64,000 nt of DNA from Przewalskia tangutica (Eukaryota; Streptophyta; Magnoliopsida; Solanales; Solanaceae): positions 79,103,548 to 79,167,547 of the forward strand of contig CM056726.1 of NCBI GenBank assembly GCA_029844215.1. The letters run 5' to 3'. The position numbers and the translations under genes are program-made. Below are positions 24,391 through 37,200 of the stretch, piece after piece. The notes below the pieces were generated by a model. It was not told the origin of the DNA. It was given only the letters and a program-made list of their open reading frames with translations, and did no database searches. Numbering within the stretch: the stretch's first letter is position 1; every line of letters starts with the position of its first letter.

Positions 24391-25129
24391 CTACCACTGG
24401 CGGGACCACGAGCTGGCCCCGCTGGCAGTTCTGGTTTGACCCATAAATGGTCCTAAACCCGACCCCGGCCGTGCCAAACTCTTGTTCCCCGTCCGAAACA
24501 ATCTTACTAATTCACATCATGAAAGCTACCACTTCCATCTCACACTCCCCGTGGACTTCTCACACAAATAAATCCCACGCATACTCTACTACTCGATAAG
24601 GGTCAAAAATAAATCTTTAACTCGAGCGACGCTTACCCACAGGTCTCGATCGTGACATAGTCTAAGGTTCGCACTTACCATTGCCCCATCGTATCCTCGG
24701 CTAACCATACATTCTAACTCACATATCACAATGCTATCCGTACATAGCACACAATAATGAGACCATCATAACGGCGTACCAAAACTCTAGAGGTTAAGGA
24801 TATACGAAGCTACCGCTCACTCTAATCATAGGCACGCCTGCAGGCGTAGCATGTATGAAGGTGATGAACCGACCACGGATCTGAAGGTGAGTCGTAACAT
24901 CCGCGCTTCCCTTGGTGGACGGTTCCTGCAAAATGGCCACTGGCGTATGCAAAACAAACTCCCAATCTAGCGACACTCTCCAAAATGGAGTCTACCACGA
25001 TAGTCGCAACGAGGTAGGGGTGGCTTGGTGGTTAACACCCGCCTCTGCCGAAAATCTGAACCGCGGAGCCACGACTGCTCACGAAGGCGGTGGAGGACCA
25101 CTGCATGCGGTGGGGGTATATAACTAGCC

Positions 25130-26028
25130 TGCTTTGAGGCGGTCCGCCTCGAAAGCCGAAAGGACCTGCCAGTCACGGCCTCTTCTGCGATCCGGTCGTT
25201 CAGTCGACCCCTCCGTGCCTCGCGTCAGTGCATGAGCTGCGTGCGGGCAATGTCCGTGCGGTGAAGAAACACCGCGCAAGATTCGGCCATATAATCGTCA
25301 AGCCGGTGGCGTGGCGATGCACCATCCTCCATATCTGCGCTAAGCGCGAGGGCATGCTCGAGCGAAAGAATCGAACTTCGACATTGTACTCCTGACGGTC
25401 GCCTCTCTGTCTCGATAACAAAAATCAGCCGGCGTGCCCTCGCCATCTGCGGAGGCAAGAAGTGCGTGAGAAAGCCCCGAAAACTCATCCCATCTGCTGA
25501 GTGCGTGCTCTCCCGGAAAGCTCCGTGAATCAAACCAATCGATTGCGGTATCACGCGGCCGTCACGAACAAAGGTCACAGACTCGGTTTACGAAGCCTTG
25601 ATCACCGCGTGATCGGCGTAGCTGCCGGATGAACTCCTGCGGATCATCCTCGAGCCTCGACCCATAAAACTCGGCGGGCTCTGACTCGGAAAGTCCGTAG
25701 CCTCAAACTATCGCTCGGGGTGAACGGCTGGTGCTCTTTGGGCGGGCTGCTGCGTCGGCTGTCCGTATGTCAGCCTGACCACGGCCAATAAGCGGGCCAT
25801 CTCGCGTGACCCGTCTCACTGCTCGGTGTGGGGTGGAGGCTCAGTCTTGTAGTCTCGTGACCATCTGCTGCGGCTCTAAACTCTCTTTGGTCTTTGGCGG
25901 CGTCGCGAAACCCGCCGTCTGAAGCCTGACCTCAGTCTTGTGCGGGCTGCGCCCTCGTACTCCTCTGTATCTCACTAGCGGCACCCTCGGTGCCTTGCCT
26001 CCCAGGCTCTGGTTGCCTGCGGAGGCAT
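25130..26028 (-). pseudogene. gag remnant of element G (broken)
   Basis: A start codon at 26028, reading MPPQATRAWE, lies about 200 nt after the PBS, as in F and J. Frames then shift, but a retrotransposon Gag capsid-like stretch is recognisable. PPSFMG and a DDPQEFI-like stretch (about 25680-25630) are followed by a segment ending LTHFLPPQM (about 25460-25440) and, in a neighbouring frame, by RQEYNVEV (about 25400) and DDYMAESC (about 25300). This would be the nucleic-acid-binding structural protein of the particle. No CCHC zinc knuckle, protease or RT is seen before the PPT. Indels fall mainly at CHG sites. Confidence 0.75.
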
Positions 26029-26214
26029 AAGCGGTAAAAGCGAGATCGTCGAGAGGTCTGACTTACAATGACTCTAAGACACGATCTCGGAATGAGAAGA
26101 ATGAAACCAATCCTAAATGTCCTGCGGCCTCACGATTATAGATGTGGTGCACAACACATCGATAATCAAGACTCTACTGAACCGCGATGCGTAGACACTT
26201 TCCGAGGATTAAGC

Positions 26215-26227
26215 GCTCACGATACCA
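26215..26227 (-). promoter_or_regulatory. PBS of element G (altered)
   Basis: The complement reads TGGTATCGTGAGC where TGGTATCAGAGC is expected (exact in J and K). It lies a few bases from the LTR end at 26232. The change is centred on the CAG of the motif. Confidence 0.8.
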
Positions 26228-26231
26228 CTTT

Positions 26232-29200
26232 TGTAACGACGTTCGGGGCGTTCTTGGTGCCTTACAGGCACCCTGGTGATACATCATCGAGAGAAAATCA
26301 GCGGAACATAAAACATGAGACATTTAACAAGGGATATAATAAATAAGCAGCCAACCAAAAGCAGTTGCCTTGGTATATACATAAAACACGAGCAGTTTAA
26401 TCCTTTTACAACCACCGCAGCGATACTACGGACCTAAGATATCTGATGACTATGACGGGACGGGGCCGCCATACCACAGAATGTACACGAACACTGACTC
26501 GAGAACACTGCAAAAGATAAGCCTCGGAAAGCGGGCTTGAATCTGTTGGCTGTGATCCACATGGCGAGGATCACGGCGATGTACCTCTACTGCGGCGTGA
26601 ACGCGGCCCGAAGAGTCGATCTGGCGGTACCAAGTATGTGAAAGCATGCAATCACGTAAATGAAATCATACTAGTCTATATAAAGCGGGAGACATGTATG
26701 ATAACCAAATTCTGATTCATGACATAAAGCGATCATCACTCCGATATAACTATGGGTCTCGCGCCCACAACATCAATCGAGTTCGCATTATGGCGCGTAC
26801 CGGAATCTTGCGCCGGTGTAGACATGTCCATGATGCGACAATAATACCAATGTCCCACGCCACGTACCGGAATTGCGCCGGTGTAGACATGTCCATGTGA
26901 CCTCAATAACAACGGCAATCAAATGGAAGCATACCGTGCGCTACGCGTCGTGTCGGTATGTCGAAGGAAACAATAAGACAACATTCCAAATGGGCGCATG
27001 CGTGCGCTACGCATCGTGTCGGTATGTCGAAGGAAACAATAGACGGCATTCCAAATGGGCGCATGCGTGCGCTACGCGTCGTGTCGGTATGTCGAAGAAA
27101 TCCTGGCGATAATCAAAATGGAAACATACGTGCGCTACGCATCGTGTCGATATATCCAAAGCGATTAACCACGAGACCTTAACCAAAATGGAAGCATGCG
27201 TGCGCTACGCGTCGATGTCGGTATGTCCAGCGATTAACAACAATAATACTATCAGCGAGGCGTGCGGTGGAATTTCTCGTCGCTGTAAGCGCGTCGAGTA
27301 AGTTCTCAACGATCAACCGACCTCTGTCGAGAGCGGTAACACGAAACACAGCGTTTGTACAATAAAGACTATCATCACAAGCATAGGCAAGTTTCACAAC
27401 AACAAGCATAGGCAAGTTTCACCTGACTCAAAGTACTTTCATTTTATGCCAAAGTCGGGTTTTAACCCCAAGTACTACATCGTTAAGTTCTTTTAAAGAG
27501 ATCCATTACTTTTATAAAAGTCACGATACGTAGTATTAGAATGACCAACCCATCTTCCTTTTTTAAAATCAAGTATGACATTCTTTTCCTAAGTTCGGTT
27601 TGCCTAGTTTGATTACTCAAGCTTCTCATTTTCAAATGGTTTCATAGTTCCCCGAACTTAATCACTTGATTCCTTTTTAGAACAATTGAGTAACATATGT
27701 CATATCGTGAGTAGTTTATTCTTGTTTATAACGATCTTATTACGACCGTGATCTAGAAAATGTAATATCATTTTGTCTCATCTTAGCTTATGCGGATGGA
27801 GGTTTCTCTTGGTTTTAATACAACACATCATTATTCAATACATTTCCTTTATTAGCTGCGGTGGTGCAGTCGATACGTTCGATTCGAAATCGGAAAGCGT
27901 TATCACTTTAAAACCAAGTACTCATTACTCATGAATGAGGTTTCACACAACGTCACATTTAAAACAAATAAGTTAAGTCTCTTATCTTATAAGATCAAGT
28001 CTCTTAACTTCTAACATCGATAAACCATTTTCACTACGTAAGGTCGTTATAACTAACTTCCCGTAAAGCTATTATAACACCACATGTTTTAAACCAACCA
28101 AATCACTTAGCACGTATGCGTCTACCGTACTACATAGTTCACACGTATCATGCTAGAAGAGATAGGAAGAGGTTCACATACCTCGCGACGATTTATCGAC
28201 AATAAGCAAAATGCTCCAAGTACTACAACGCACTAGCCACTTTCCACTCTCGAGTAGAATCGCTACTCTTAGTACTTTCACTATAAAGGTCATGGCGTCT
28301 ATTAACCCCAAAACACAAGTTTACATCTTTCTATAGAAAATTAGTGACCTCACATGACAGCGTAAATCTCTCTCTCTATCGGTAGGCTACGAAGCCAACC
28401 GAGGGGTTTACACGTCTAACGGGCGTGTACAATTCTACACAAGTCTCTTTGTCTGACCTATGTAAATCTGATTCGATTCGATTCTTTATTCTTGAGCTTA
28501 AGTCAAAAGACATTGCGAATACTAAGTAGTTCCATATATAGTATACTTGACTATATACTCTAACAAGCATGTAATTTCCAATTACAATAGAGGACAAGAT
28601 AATTACCTCGATAAGCCCAAAATTATCAGAGTTTAATGTCGCTCACGAGCAAGGTTTAGCTCACTCCGTGCGCTCGAACCACTCCGAACAACCCTTAGAA
28701 GTTCTAACCAACTTCTGCTCAAATACTTGACCAAGTATGAAGATTTCCTTAGGGTTTGGTTTGAGACTAAAAGGACAAAAGGTAGTATTTAGGACTCTAC
28801 GTAAAGAGGTATCTTTGGAATACTACAAGGTACAAGGCTAAGGTATTTGGGCATTATAACAATACTAGGGAGTATTTCTATACCACAATGAGGGTATTAT
28901 CGAAAACAACTAGGCTAGGGGTACCCATGGCTGAACCTCACGAGGGAGGAGACCTGCGGCGAGGCCACTTTCAAGGGAGAGGAGCTCTTGGGCGAGTACA
29001 AGAGGAGGAGGGATTGAGACTTGGAAACATTTGTGGATGAATGAAGTCTTCACAAAGGGGTATTTATAGCAAACCCGAATGCCAACGATGGCGAGATCAA
29101 GCCATGTGCAAGGCAAGTGTAAGGCGAGATCAAGCCAAGTGCACCTAGACCTACTCGTAAAACCCTCACAAATATCTACACAAATATCAAGCCCGACTTG

Positions 29201-29733
29201 CCACGCCGATTCGGCCAGTCTTGTACTGTCTTCGTTGTGAGGTGACACATGTCACCCTCGTTGGTCGAATGTTTAGTCCCTCGGAAAAATCCGCAAAATA
29301 CAAAGCGACATAGCGGAATTTTCCGCCGCAAGTTCGCAAGCGTTTAGTCGAAAAACGACTCAATGGTGTTGTGTACAAATGTAAAATCGGCGAGGTGCCA
29401 CGTGGGGTGACACGTGTCGCCCCAGGTCGCCGAATATTTCGTCTTAGAAAATATCAATTCTGAAATCTCAAAAACAAAGCGGGCTCCAAAGCAGTAAATT
29501 TCTCCGTGGGCCCAGCGTGACCATTTAGAAAATAAAATCTCAAAATTCTAATATAATCTATGAAGTCCAAATACCAAATCACGGGAATCAATTCCCGTTA
29601 ACGAACCTTTTTCTTCACAAATAGCAGGAAACTTTTAAAGTGAAAACTCACATCTTTCTTTCTTTTCAAAATTTCTGCCGTACTCTCGTACGTACGTCCT
29701 CACATACATACCCTGCAACTACGGGGTATAACA
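26232..29733 (-). repeat. 5' LTR of element G
   Basis: 3502 bp, beginning tgtaacgacg beside the PBS and ending cggggtataaca at the right TSD. It aligns along its length with 20532-24057. TATA box at 29061-29068, minisatellite at 26920-27240. Confidence 0.9.
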
Positions 29734-29738
29734 ATACA
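29734..29738. repeat. TSD (ATACA) right of element G
   Basis: This is the right copy of the ATACA duplication. The next 25 bp (29739-29763) are the missing end of LTR F, which explains why two near-identical LTR ends appear side by side here. Confidence 0.95.
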
Positions 29739-29763
29739 TACCCTAGAACTACGGGGTATAACA
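29739..29763 (-). repeat. Terminal 25 bp of F 3' LTR (after element G)
   Basis: It reads 'taccctagaactacgggg...taaca', identical to the end of the other F LTR (38928-38952), and is followed directly by the PPT complement (29764-29777). Confidence 0.9.
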
Positions 29764-29799
29764 TTCTCCCCTCCTTAGAAACATTCGTCCCGAATGTTC
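29764..29799 (-). promoter_or_regulatory. PPT and hairpin of element F
   Basis: The complement of ttctcccctccttag abuts the LTR. The inverted repeat aacattcg/cgaatgtt lies at 29780-29798. Confidence 0.8.
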
Positions 29800-29899
29800 C
29801 TTCTAAGTCTCAAAACAAACGTCTTGTGATATAGTCTTCCTCTTATACTTACGAGAACAATCTGCCATACGGCCATGGAAACACTGCGCCAAAACTTAC

Positions 29900-30640
29900 A
29901 TCTAAGTCCGAGGAAACACCTCTACATCACCACAAATACCTCTTCCGGGGTCAAAATATACTTCGCCAGTCGCGATACCACTTTTGTCACTTTGTCGCGA
30001 GCGCGCTCGGCGACCCAACAAATGGTGCCGGGTGCTGCGATCCGGAGGATCTCGTACACTCGAACTCTTACCACGTTCGTCGGCCGGTTTCCAAAACTCG
30101 GGGTTACTATCTCTAACGTGGTCACCGTTAGCGGGGACATTACGGATGGATCTTGATACTTTCCGATCATAACAATCTGAAAGGCGGACGTCCTTCCTCC
30201 TACGTCGGACGGCAAATGCTAACATATAGGCAACCGGCCTATTCTTCACATGAACTCACAAAGGCCCAAGTAACTCGGGCTAAGTTCATACATTTCCAAA
30301 ACTCGTCACACTGTCAGGGTGGTACTTTCAAGAAACCGACCGTCGGCACGAACTCTGGCGTCGTCGCGATTATCATACGATTCCTGCAGTGCGAACTTCT
30401 TCTAGACAAGCTTCTCACTATCCACGATCTGTGGAACAAGCTGAACCAACTATTCGAACCACGCCAACATCGAACCAATCGGCCGTGACTTGCATTTACC
30501 TTTCTGGCGTCGCGAGCGACATCGAACAACGAAATGGTAGCTTAAACACTCCCCCAGGAACAACGATCCTCGCGGCTACCACGAAATCAAAACAACGGCG
30601 AGGCGAATGCGATCTGAGGAGACTCACTTTGAGTTCCTAG
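29900..30640 (-). pseudogene. Integrase C-terminal remnant of element F (broken)
   Basis: This minus-strand fragment shows, in shifting frames, CRSPIGWFDVG-like sequence (about 30490-30450), a divergent 'SPSYLG' and 'NRPVAYMLAF' stretch matching the region after the integrase core (about 30270-30200), and then degenerate tail sequence to about 29900. The zinc-binding region and the first catalytic Asp are absent. The fragment is joined, with no RT, to the non-coding block at 30812. Element J carries the same kind of gag-to-integrase junction, so the deletion probably predates both insertions. Confidence 0.65.
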
Positions 30641-30811
30641 CCACGCTGTACAAACTCGAGAAGAGAAAGCAGTACCACAGGCTCCATGTCGTCATAAGGT
30701 GAAGGTAGGCACCGTGCAACCTCGCGCACCTTTTGGATAACATCAACTGCCAGAGAGCGACCACGGCCAGAAGAACACGATGGTGCCCCCATCGGCCCGA
30801 CCAGCGGTCGA

Positions 30812-30862
30812 CGCGTCCACGAACTTGCGGCTAACTAAACATGGGCCTAACACCTCGTGACC
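30812..30862 (-). other. Conserved non-coding block in F interior
   Basis: It is the same block as in G, J and K: complement of gtcacgagg, then aggcccatgtttagttag, then ttcgtggacgcg. The sequence on both sides (30640-31290) contains no ORF I can assign. Confidence 0.65.
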
Positions 30863-31289
30863 ACAACACAAGAGGACCACCACAAACTGACCCCACGCAA
30901 ACCTACAGCGGGTTGACCCGCGTAGCCTCAACCGGCCGCAAGCGCGAAATACCATCACCCGAAGGAACAATCTTACTAAACCGCGTTACGAAAACCTAGC
31001 GGTCTTAGCTCAACTACCTCTTTCATTTCATACTACATAGGGACTTATCCCAAACCACGACTCACGTGCACTATGCACTCTATAAAGTCAAACATAAACA
31101 TACGTCTCTGCAGAGATGGCCTTACCTCTAAGGTCTTTGCGTATAAAGCTCTAAGGCTCACACTTTCTCTATCCTCCAAAATCTTACTCGGTTAACCCAC
31201 CATGATTTCTAATCACAACTAACACCTTGCTATCGAACATAGCACTTAAGGTATACTCGCGAAAGTTCTGAAGGACGCTTCTGCTCTGG

Positions 31290-31701
31290 CCTCTTCTGCA
31301 TCCTTGGTTAACCCGTCGATCTCTACGTTTCTCGGCTGCTGCGCATAAGCGTCTGCGAGCCATGCTCGAGCCTATCTGAAGGATTACTCTTGCACAACGC
31401 CTCTTAGGTAGTCATCAAGACTTGCGATACATCGGTATACTCTCGGTAGCCAAATCCATAGCTAGTAACAAGGTTGTCTCTTGCAATCTATATTCTCGGT
31501 TCGGTCGTGGGCGAAGGTTCACATATCATGGCGCGATGAGCTGCCGTCGCCATGCTTAAACTCTTTGGGGCTAGTGGCGTCGCGAAACCCCGAATGAAGC
31601 ACTACCCTAGGTAATGATTTGGCTGTGCCTCGCCACCCTGAACTCTACTCGCGGCTCCGCCGGTGCGCTTGCCCTCACAGGCGGGTTGCCTACGCGGGCA
31701 T
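31290..31701 (-). pseudogene. gag N-terminal remnant of element F
   Basis: A start codon complement at 31699-31701 opens a short gag-like N-terminus, collinear with that of J (45912 leftwards) and about 190 nt from the PBS. After a few dozen codons the frame is lost. DNA similarity to J continues to about 31290, but no capsid motif or CCHC knuckle is readable. Confidence 0.6.
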
Positions 31702-31883
31702 AACGATAAGGAAATAATTTCGTCGGAGGTCCAACTTACAACCACGGCTACAGGCACGATCTCGAGTGAGAAGAATAGAAACCAATCCTAAATATCCTAT
31801 AGCCTCACGATTATTGGTGTGGTGCACAACACACCGATAATCGAACTCTTGGATACTGTGCGTAGACACTTTCAGGATTAAGC

Positions 31884-31894
31884 GCTCGATACCA
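31884..31894 (-). promoter_or_regulatory. PBS of element F (one base short)
   Basis: The complement reads TGGTATCGAGC, which is TGGTATCAGAGC with CAG reduced to CG. It lies just inside the LTR end at 31899. Confidence 0.85.
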
Positions 31895-34285
31895 CTTTTG
31901 TCACGACCGGCGGGCGTGGTGGTGCCTTACCGGGCACCCTAGTGACCTGACATCAGTGTCGTGGAACATAAAACAACAACATGAGATAACGAAATATAAA
32001 ACAATAATCTGTGAAAACTTGCACTGTCGGCATATATATAACCATCAACTCTTTTACAAATGAGCGGCAATCCTTTTTACCAACCACTTGGCGGTACTAC
32101 GGACCTCACAGAATGATCGACCCGCGATGGCGGGGCGGGGCCACTTGAACCACGAATGTAAACACTTACGGACGGGGACTACACGTGATAAGCCTCGGAG
32201 AAAGCGGAGCTTCCCTGAACTGTGACCACGAGCTAGGATCAACGGCGATGTACCTCGACTGCGGCATGAGCGCGGCCCCGAGAAGTCGATCTGGAGTGCA
32301 AGTATGTGAAACTAAAAATAAATCGTAAATGAAATCATAGTAGTCTATACAAAGCGGGAGACATGTATGATAACGAACTACGATTCACCATAAATAGCGA
32401 TCATGTCAAGTCGGGGACTCGCACCGCCAGTCATCACTCGATTTAACAATGGGTCTCACGCCGCGCATCGTCGTGCGTGGAATACGCCGCCTGCCGGCGA
32501 TTTATGATATACAAGCACCGAGGAATACATATGAACACGAGTCCACGTGTCCTAGAAAGCATGCGAGGGTAAATGCGAAGGCATAGCCAGGCTACTAACG
32601 CCAGCGGTACCAACAAGGTCATAAAGCGTATCATAAGATCTGTCTAGCGTCACATGATCAAAGGCGGCCACTTGCCCGCGGTATCTAATGTGCGCGTCTA
32701 GTCTGGAACTTCCGCGACTCGCGTAGGCCAATCTCGTCGGCGCGTGAGGTATTCCCGCATCGGTGCTCTCCTCGGCGTAAATCACGGACTTCGAGTCGCG
32801 TAGCGCGAGACCGCGTGCCCGTAAGGGCGCATACTAACGGAACTCGTAGCTCGCGTAGGCCCCGGGACCGCGTGAGGTATTCTCGAATCATGGTCCCGGA
32901 CCGCTGAGTCTACCCGTCGGAGGCGACTTAACCCGGAATCATCTCGAGATGAATGCCACAATACTATCATAACGGCGATAGTTAATAAGCCAATCAAGAA
33001 ACCCGCACACAAACATCACAAGATACTAACACACGTAGCATCCTAACACGTTTACTTATCAAAGCAACAAGAAAGTATTACAAGGCTATCACAAACCAAT
33101 ACAATCAAGTTATTCACACAGGTACTTTCTACTAACAAGTTCGTATCTATCCCCAAAGTACTTCACATTAAAATCTTAAAAAAGATCTGTTTCTTTCACA
33201 TAAGTCACACAATACGTAGTATAAAATAGAGTGGTATCCTTTTAGAAAACCAAAACTCTTACCTTTGTAAAATCAAGTAACAACATTATTTTCCAAGCGT
33301 CAAGTTTGCCTAATTTCAAATGTTCACGTTTCTTATTTTAGAAAGGTTTATGGTCATAGTCTTATTCATTTAAGAATATAATTCCCTTTTAAACAATCAG
33401 AAACATAAGTCTTATGTGAGTAGGATATTCTTGTTTATAACAATCTTATTACTGACCGTGATCTAGGAAATATCATTTTGTCTCATCTTAGCTTACATGC
33501 GGATGGAAGTTTCTCGTTTTAATAATACTTAATTATTCAAAACATTTCCTTTTAATGTATTTGCGGTGGTTTGTCGATACATCACGATTTCCAAAATCGA
33601 GAAAAGCGTTCTTAAGCCGTTATACTAACTTCCCATAAAGCTAGTATAACTCTTAAGTTCTCAAAACCAAGTATTACTTCTCTTTCAAAGCGATTTGAAA
33701 TCTTTTGAAATACTTCAAGTTCTTTATAATCACACATCAAGCGGTTATAAACAAATCATTTACCTTTTAAAAACCACAAAGTGTTTTCTTATCTACATAA
33801 AGTCGTTATAACCAACTTCCCATAAAGCGTTATAACACTTTATGTTTTAAACCATCGAATACATTTAGCACGTATGCGTCTAGTACTACATAGTTCACAC
33901 ATATCATGCTAGAAGAGATAGGAAGAGGTTCACATACCTCGCGGCGGTATCGACTAATAGCAAAAGCGCTCCAACGATCGGCTACTCCTTAAGCCAGTGG
34001 ATCATTCCACACGTAGCATTTCAACCTATAAGGCCACAGCGCTTATTAACATCGTAGAACATTCTCGAGAAAATTCGCACCTCCCCCATGCAGCGTAAAT
34101 CTCTCCTCTAACAGGTAGGCTACGAAGCCAACCGGGGTTATACATCTAACCCGACGGGTACAATTCTACTTCACAAGGTACTACACAAGTCTCATGTCTG
34201 ATCCTATGTAAAAGCAGTTGATTCGATTCTTGAGCTTAAGTCCAAAGACATTGCCACAAGCTATGTTCAGTTATATATATATAGT

Positions 34286-34290
34286 AAACT
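34286..34290. repeat. TSD (AAACT) left of solo LTR H
   Basis: It is identical to 37743-37747. Confidence 0.95.
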
Positions 34291-37200
34291 TGTTATACCC
34301 CGTATTTCCAGAGTATGTACGTAAGGACGTACGTAGAAAAATTTGAACTTGTGAAGTTGGCTTGGCCGAATTAAATTTTGTGCATAACACCCGATTAGAG
34401 TCGTTTTTCTGCGAAAGCGTTTTCCACGACTTTCGTAGGGGAATTTCCGGCTATGTCATTTTTAATTTTTGTGGATTTTTCCGAGAGACGAAACATTGTG
34501 GACCAACAAGAGGGCGCCACTTGGCACCCTCTCATTGGAAGGCGTCTTGGGCGGTGAAGTGGACGATTGGGTTGGCCATTTTGGTCAAGGGTTGGTAGGA
34601 TATTTTGTGCTAGTTGGCTAGTGTGCACTTGGCAAGATCTTGGCCCTACACTTGCTAGGCACTTGGCTAGATCTTGGCCATTGGTTGGCCTTGGCTTGGC
34701 TATAAATACCCTAAGGTTGAAGACTTCTTCATCAAAAATGCCTAAGTCTTGAGAGCCTTCTCCTCACTTGTGTGAGTTCGGAGAGCACCCCTCTAGGGGT
34801 GCTAGCCGAGAGTGTACCCCTCCCCCTTGGCCGAGAGTACCCCCCCTAGTGGGGTAGGCGATTATACACTGCCTTGTTGCTTTGTATAATACCCCCTTTG
34901 TGGTATAGAAATACTCTCCAAAGTATTGGTATAATGCCCAAAATACCTTAGCCTTAAACATTTTAGTATTATAAGGTAATACCTATAAGAAAAGCCCAGA
35001 AAATACTATTATACTTCCGTCAGTCACCAAACCGAAACCATAAGGAAAATCTCCATGGTTAGTTGGAGTAGTATGTAGAAGTTGGTTAGAACTTCTAAGG
35101 GTAGTTTGGAGCGGGTTGGAGCGCACGGAGTTGGAGCTAAACGATAGCCCAGGATCGACTTTATACTTGGATAATTATGGGCTTATCGAGGTAAATATCT
35201 TGTCCCTCTATTGTAATTGGAAATTACATGTTGTTTGAATATATAGTTGAAGTATACTATATATAGTACTGAACGTAGTTAGTTGGCAATGTCTTTTGAC
35301 TTAAGCCTGAAGAACTGAACTGAACTGTAATTACATAGGACTGTATTACAGTAGACTTGTGTAGTAGTGCGGTGGAGTAGAATTGTACCCGTTCGGGTTA
35401 GATGTATAACCCCCCGGTTGGCTTGGTATCCGGCCTCGATAGAGAGGAGATTTCTGTTGTTGCGGGGAGAGTCTTCTTGAAATTTCTGTAGAAAGTTCTA
35501 CGATGCGACCTGAATGTTAATAAGCGCCTTGTGGCCTTATAGGTGGAAGTACTACGTATGGCGCGATCTGCTTAGCTTAAGGAGTAGCCGACGGTTGGAG
35601 CGTTTTGCTATTAGTCGATACTCGTCGCGAGGTATGTGAACCTCTTCCTATCTCTTCTAGCATGATATGTGTGAACTATGTAGTACGGTAGACGTACATG
35701 TGCTAAATGTATTTGGTGGTGTAAACATAAAGTGTTATAACGGCTTTTTGGGAAGTTGTTTATAACAGCTTTATGTTGGTTAGAAAATACATGTGGTTTT
35801 TAAAAGGTAACTGATTTGAACTATAACTGGCTTGTTATATGTTAATAAAGAACTTGAAGTATTTCAAAAGATTCTTGAATCATTTTGAAAGGAGAAGTAA
35901 TACTTGGTGTTTGAAAACTTAAGAGTTATACTAGCTTTATGGGAAGTTAGGTATAACGGCTTAAGAATGTTTCTTGATTTGAATCGAATGTGTATCGACA
36001 AACCATCTGCGGCGTTAATAAGGAAATGTTTTGACTAATTAAGTATTTTTAAAAACCAGTAGAAACTTCCATCTGCATAGAAGCTAAGATGAGACAAAAT
36101 GATATTTCCTAGATCATGGCTGCTGTAATAAGATTATTATAAACAAGAATATCCTACTCACATATAGGGCTTAGGTTTCTCAGATTGTTTAAAGGAGAAC
36201 TATATTCTTAAATGAATAAGACTATGAACTACGAAACCGTTCTAAAAATGAGAAACTTGAACATTGGAAAAGAATGTTACTACTTGATTTTTCAAAGAGG
36301 AGTAATTGAGTTACGTTAAAAAGATAATCACTCTATGTTCATATACTACGGGTATTGATGGTTTCTTTGTGGAACGATCTTTTAAAGATTTAATGTATAA
36401 AGTACTTTGGGGATAAAAACCCGATCTTGTTAATCGTATAGTAGAAAGTACCTTGTGTGAACAACTTGATTGTGTTGGTTTGTGATAGTCTTGTAATACT
36501 TTCTTGTTGCTTTGATAAGTAAACGTGTTAGGATGCTACGTGTGTTAGTATCTTGTGATGGTTGTGTAAAGGGGGTTTCCCTTGATTGTGCTTATTAACT
36601 ATCAGTCGTTATGATAGTATTGTGGCATTCATCTCTTGAGATGATTCCGGGTTAAGCGCCCTCCGTCGCGGGTAGACTCGGCGGTCGATGGACTATGATT
36701 CGAGATACCTCATGCGGGTCTGAGGGCCTATGCGAGCTCTGAGAGTTCGTGTTAGTATGCGTCCTTTATGGGCATGCGGTCCTTGTGGCCATGCGGACTC
36801 GAAAGTCCAGGACGATGCCGGGGAGTAGCTACCCTCGATGCGGGGAATGCCTCATGCGGGCCGATGAGATTGGCCTATCGCGGCTGCGGGAAGTTCGAGG
36901 ACTAGACGCGCGCATCGAATCGCGGGCAAGTGGCCAGCTTTGATCATGTGACGGTCTAGACAGATCTTATGATACAGTTCATGACCTTGTTGGTACTGTG
37001 GGTGTTAGTAGTCGGCTATGCCTTCGTACTTACCCTGTACGGTTTTATTTGGACACAGGTGGGACCTGGTGATCATGTGTATTCCTTGGTGCTTTTCTAT
37101 CATAGACTGCCGGCAGTGAGGAAGGTATTCCACGGGCATGATTGATGTTATGGGCCTGAGACCCATAGTTATATTTGAGTGATGACTTTGAGGGCGTGAG

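Larger units (their letters stand above)
20532..29733 (-). mobile_element. Element G: complete LTR retrotransposon nested in LTR F
   Basis: A 9202-bp minus-strand element with a 3' LTR (20532-24057, 3526 bp), an interior (24058-26231, 2174 bp) and a 5' LTR (26232-29733, 3502 bp), flanked by a perfect ATACA duplication. Both LTRs begin tgtaacgacg/tgtaacgaccc, where the other families have tgtcacgac, which is a subfamily marker. The interior has a PPT, a gag remnant and a PBS but no recognisable pol, so this is a gag-only, non-autonomous element. Confidence 0.93.

Noticed and set aside
24058..26231. Host gene in the GC-rich interior of G
   Set aside because: It is bounded by PPT and PBS, and the readable motifs are Gag-like. 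The GC-rich look is partly due to CG produced at altered CHG sites.
29701..29763. Local tandem duplication of an LTR end
   Set aside because: The two copies belong to different elements (G and F) and are separated by the ATACA target duplication.
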